A stretch of DNA of 7,567 bases from Mollicutes bacterium (lineage in GTDB: Bacteria > Bacillota_I > Bacilli_A > RF39 > UBA660), in NCBI GenBank assembly GCA_012838395.1, contig DUPI01000030.1, forward strand, positions 1 through 7,567, written 5' to 3'. Positions within the stretch are counted from its first letter, which is position 1, and every line of letters begins with the position of its first letter. The notes below the pieces were generated by a model, which was given only the letters and a program-made list of their open reading frames with translations, ran no database searches and was not told the origin of the DNA. Shown piece by piece: positions 6,601-7,567 of the stretch. The position numbers were made by a program, and so were the translations under genes.

Positions 6601-7128
6601 TTATTTTTTTTTGGGTGTTAATATCAACGATATAATACGTCCTTCAAGTGTTGGTTGTTGATCAACTTCACTAACATCAGATAAGGCTTCAGCAAATCTA
6701 TTTAAAACTTCTCTTCCTAATTCAGGATGAGCCATTTCTCTCCCCTTGAAACGGATTGATGATTTTACCTTATGCCCTTTTTCTAAATATCTTTTGGCAT
6801 TACGAACTCTAGTATCAAAATCGTGTTTATCGATTGTTACAGATAAACGATATTCTTTTAATTCGCGATTAGTTTCTCGTTGTCTTTTTAAATTTTCCTT
6901 AGCTCGTTTTTTATTTTCATATTTAAACTTATTATAATCCATAATTTTACACACCGGTGGTGTACCTTTAGGATTAATCAAGACAAGATCAAACCCAGCA
7001 TAACTAGCTAATGTTAATGCATCGTTAATTGGTTTTACCCCTAATTTTTCGCCATTTGGCCCAATCACCATTACTTCTCTAGCACGTATTTTCTCATTAA
7101 TAAATAAATCTTTTTCCTTACTCGCGAT
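6601..7128 (-). CDS. infC: translation initiation factor IF-3, probably starting at ATC
   Basis: IF-3 binds the 30S subunit, prevents premature joining of 50S and proofreads the initiator codon. The N-domain shows the signature FINEKIRAREV then IGPNGEKLGV and DLVLINP, followed by CKIMDYNKFKYENKK. A Lys/Arg-rich linker leads to the C-domain with HDFDTRVRNAKRYLEKGHKV and later IRFKGREMAHPELG. The length of 175 aa is typical. The start is set at ATC 7128 because GGAGGTG (7141-7135) is 6 nt upstream, ideal spacing. The in-frame ATG at 7143 overlaps that site and has none of its own, and GTG 7137 lies inside it. Non-standard start codons are well known for infC and let IF-3 repress its own translation. 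It is the first gene of the operon. Confidence 0.95.
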   Translation of the reverse strand: MASKEKDLFINEKIRAREVMVIGPNGEKLGVKPINDALTLASYAGFDLVLINPKGTPPVCKIMDYNKFKYENKKRAKENLKRQRETNRELKEYRLSVTIDKHDFDTRVRNAKRYLEKGHKVKSSIRFKGREMAHPELGREVLNRFAEALSDVSEVDQQPTLEGRIISLILTPKKK

Positions 7129-7134
7129 ATATAG

Positions 7135-7141
7135 CACCTCC
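7135..7141 (-). promoter_or_regulatory. infC ribosome binding site
   Basis: GGAGGTG is a near-perfect Shine-Dalgarno sequence 6 nt before the ATC at 7128. It lies 2 nt past the T-run of the leader terminator, so termination and translation signals are nearly fused. Confidence 0.75.
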
Positions 7142-7143
7142 AT

Positions 7144-7168
7144 AAAAAAAGCAGATAACAGAGTTATC
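7144..7168 (-). terminator. leader attenuator terminator upstream of infC
   Basis: GATAAC (7168-7163), a 3-nt loop and GTTATC (7159-7154) form a hairpin followed by TGC and seven T. The lower stem can be extended by pairing of the distal 7257-7250 segment with 7155-7148, which brings a paired stem right up to the T-run. This is an intrinsic terminator in the untranslated leader, expected to be controlled rather than constitutive. Confidence 0.65.
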
Positions 7169-7258
7169 CACTAAAATCGCGCAAAATATTAAATAATATT
7201 TATGGCCTATTACCCAAAACTATTAGTAATCGGGTGAGAAGTGGAATCTTCTGCTTTC
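7144..7258 (-). promoter_or_regulatory. L20-type ribosomal-protein leader (autoregulatory attenuator)
   Basis: The transcript from the infC promoter has a ~140-nt leader with nested complementary segments. AAAGCAGA (7257-7250) pairs with TCTGCTTT (7155-7148) and TCCACT (7245-7240) pairs with AGTGGA (7172-7167). A central hairpin lies around ATTAC...GTAAT, between CC and GG. The outer pairing ends at the T-run of the terminator. In Bacillus-type Firmicutes the infC operon leader folds into an L20-binding structure that mimics 23S rRNA and causes premature termination when L20 is in excess. Position, length and architecture fit that class, but the match was judged by hand pairing and not by a covariance model. 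Confidence 0.7.
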
Positions 7259-7277
7259 CTTTTTCAATTTCTATTTG

Positions 7278-7306
7278 ATTATACATTCTAATTATATGAT
7301 TGTCAA
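7278..7306 (-). promoter_or_regulatory. consensus sigma-A promoter of infC-rpmI-rplT
   Basis: TTGACA (7306-7301) and TATAAT (7283-7278) are both perfect and separated by exactly 17 bp. Transcription would begin near 7271, giving a leader of roughly 140 nt before infC. Such a strong promoter fits control at the attenuation step. Confidence 0.92.
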
Positions 7307-7372
7307 CCATTTTAATGCACATTTATAAAATAGATGTTGTTTTTTCTATTTAATTTCTGATTTACAATAATT

Positions 7373-7432
7373 TTATAAGCACCTTTTACAAAAAAAATAA
7401 GGTTATAAGCACATCTTAATAAAAAAAGCATA
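7373..7432. repeat. 30-bp imperfect tandem repeat in the divergent promoter region
   Basis: Two adjacent 30-bp units (7373-7402 and 7403-7432) both begin TTATAAGCAC and share an A-run at the same place. About 22 of 30 positions are identical. The repeats end just before a candidate -10 box for the plus-strand gene, so they could be paired regulator sites, though AT-rich composition inflates the similarity. Confidence 0.5.
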
Positions 7433-7436
7433 TAAA

Positions 7437-7442
7437 TATAAT
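7437..7442 (+). promoter_or_regulatory. candidate -10 box for the plus-strand gene
   Basis: TATAAT lies 24 nt before the TTG start at 7467, but no recognisable -35 box stands 16-18 bp upstream. The gene may need an activator or an alternative sigma factor, or the match may be chance in AT-rich DNA. Confidence 0.35.
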
Positions 7443-7466
7443 GAACAATAAAGGAGTGTGTTTAAC

Positions 7467-7567
7467 TTGAAAAGAGAACGAAATTATGGAATGCCACCAT
7501 ATCCGATATATCAAGGGAATCCAGGAATGATGCAACCAATGCCGGGAATGGCACCTGGGATGGCACC
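7467..7567 (+). CDS. Met/Pro/Gly-rich protein of unknown function, N-terminal part (runs off the right edge)
   Basis: The first 33 residues start MKRERNYGMPPYPIYQG and continue with GMMQPMPGMAPGMA. About 19 of the 33 are Met, Pro or Gly. The start is a TTG with AAAGGAG about 10 nt upstream; the first in-frame ATG, at 7491, has no such site. No hydrophobic segment or signal peptide is visible in this part. It diverges from infC across a ~330-bp region. Low-complexity starts of this kind occur in spore-coat and envelope proteins, and Met-rich stretches also occur in metal-binding proteins, but nothing here decides between these. I do not recognise the family. Confidence 0.65.
   Translation, partial: MKRERNYGMPPYPIYQGNPGMMQPMPGMAPGMA

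Noticed and set aside
5916..6937. Plus-strand open frames opposite rplT and infC (5916-6158, 6746-6937)
   Set aside because: Antisense to certain ribosomal and IF-3 genes; shadows of those frames.
7126..7143. ATG at 7143 as the infC start
   Set aside because: It overlaps the GGAGGTG ribosome site, and upstream of it is only the T-run of the leader terminator; ATC 7128 is ideally spaced.
7373..7432. Possible CRISPR-like repeat
   Set aside because: Only two imperfect units directly adjacent with no spacer; not a CRISPR array.
7441..7470. Nine-codon frame ATGAACAATAAAGGAGTG... ending in TGA
   Set aside because: It has no ribosome site of its own and contains the ribosome site of the TTG-started gene; a chance frame.

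Overview
The window is very AT-rich and reads almost entirely on the minus strand. It looks like a low-GC Gram-positive chromosome, either a Bacilli- or Erysipelotrichia-type gut lineage or a relative of the Mollicutes. Evidence for this is a CIRCE/HrcA-type heat-shock operator, an infC-rpmI-rplT operon with an L20-type leader, strong AGGAGG ribosome binding sites, sigma-A promoters, and GTG/TTG/ATC start codons. The code appears standard: coding Trp codons I checked are TGG, and the genes end in TAA or TAG. A type IV prepilin start argues against a typical wall-less mycoplasma. Taxonomy is inference.

Layout, in minus-strand transcription order from the right end. (1) At 7278-7306 a consensus sigma-A promoter drives infC, rpmI and rplT (7128 to 5834). 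A leader of about 140 nt carries an L20-type attenuator, infC appears to start at a rare ATC codon, and the operon ends in a hairpin that overlaps the rplT stop codon. The L20 protein has an unusual C-terminal tail ending in a Rho_N/SAP-like module. (2) An extended -10 promoter (5712-5720) precedes a three-gene accessory cluster: a small HAD-family hydrolase (5690-5181), a leucine-rich-repeat protein with a transglutaminase-like domain (5149-3920), and an HD-domain protein with extra C-terminal regions (3957-2482). The last two genes overlap by 38 nt. I recognise the domains but not a named system. (3) The HD gene stop codon directly abuts a CIRCE operator, which carries the -35 box of the clpB promoter. 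clpB (2401-281) encodes a ClpB disaggregase that lacks the N-terminal domain and ends in a strong terminator. (4) At the left edge a type IV prepilin-like gene begins at 152 with its own promoter and runs off the window.

On the plus strand, diverging from infC, a Met/Pro/Gly-rich protein begins at a TTG at 7467 and runs off the right edge. Its upstream region holds a 30-bp imperfect tandem repeat.

In function, the infC operon and clpB are housekeeping (translation and protein quality control). The HAD / LRR-transglutaminase / HD cluster between them is the least explained part and the best candidate for an undescribed system.
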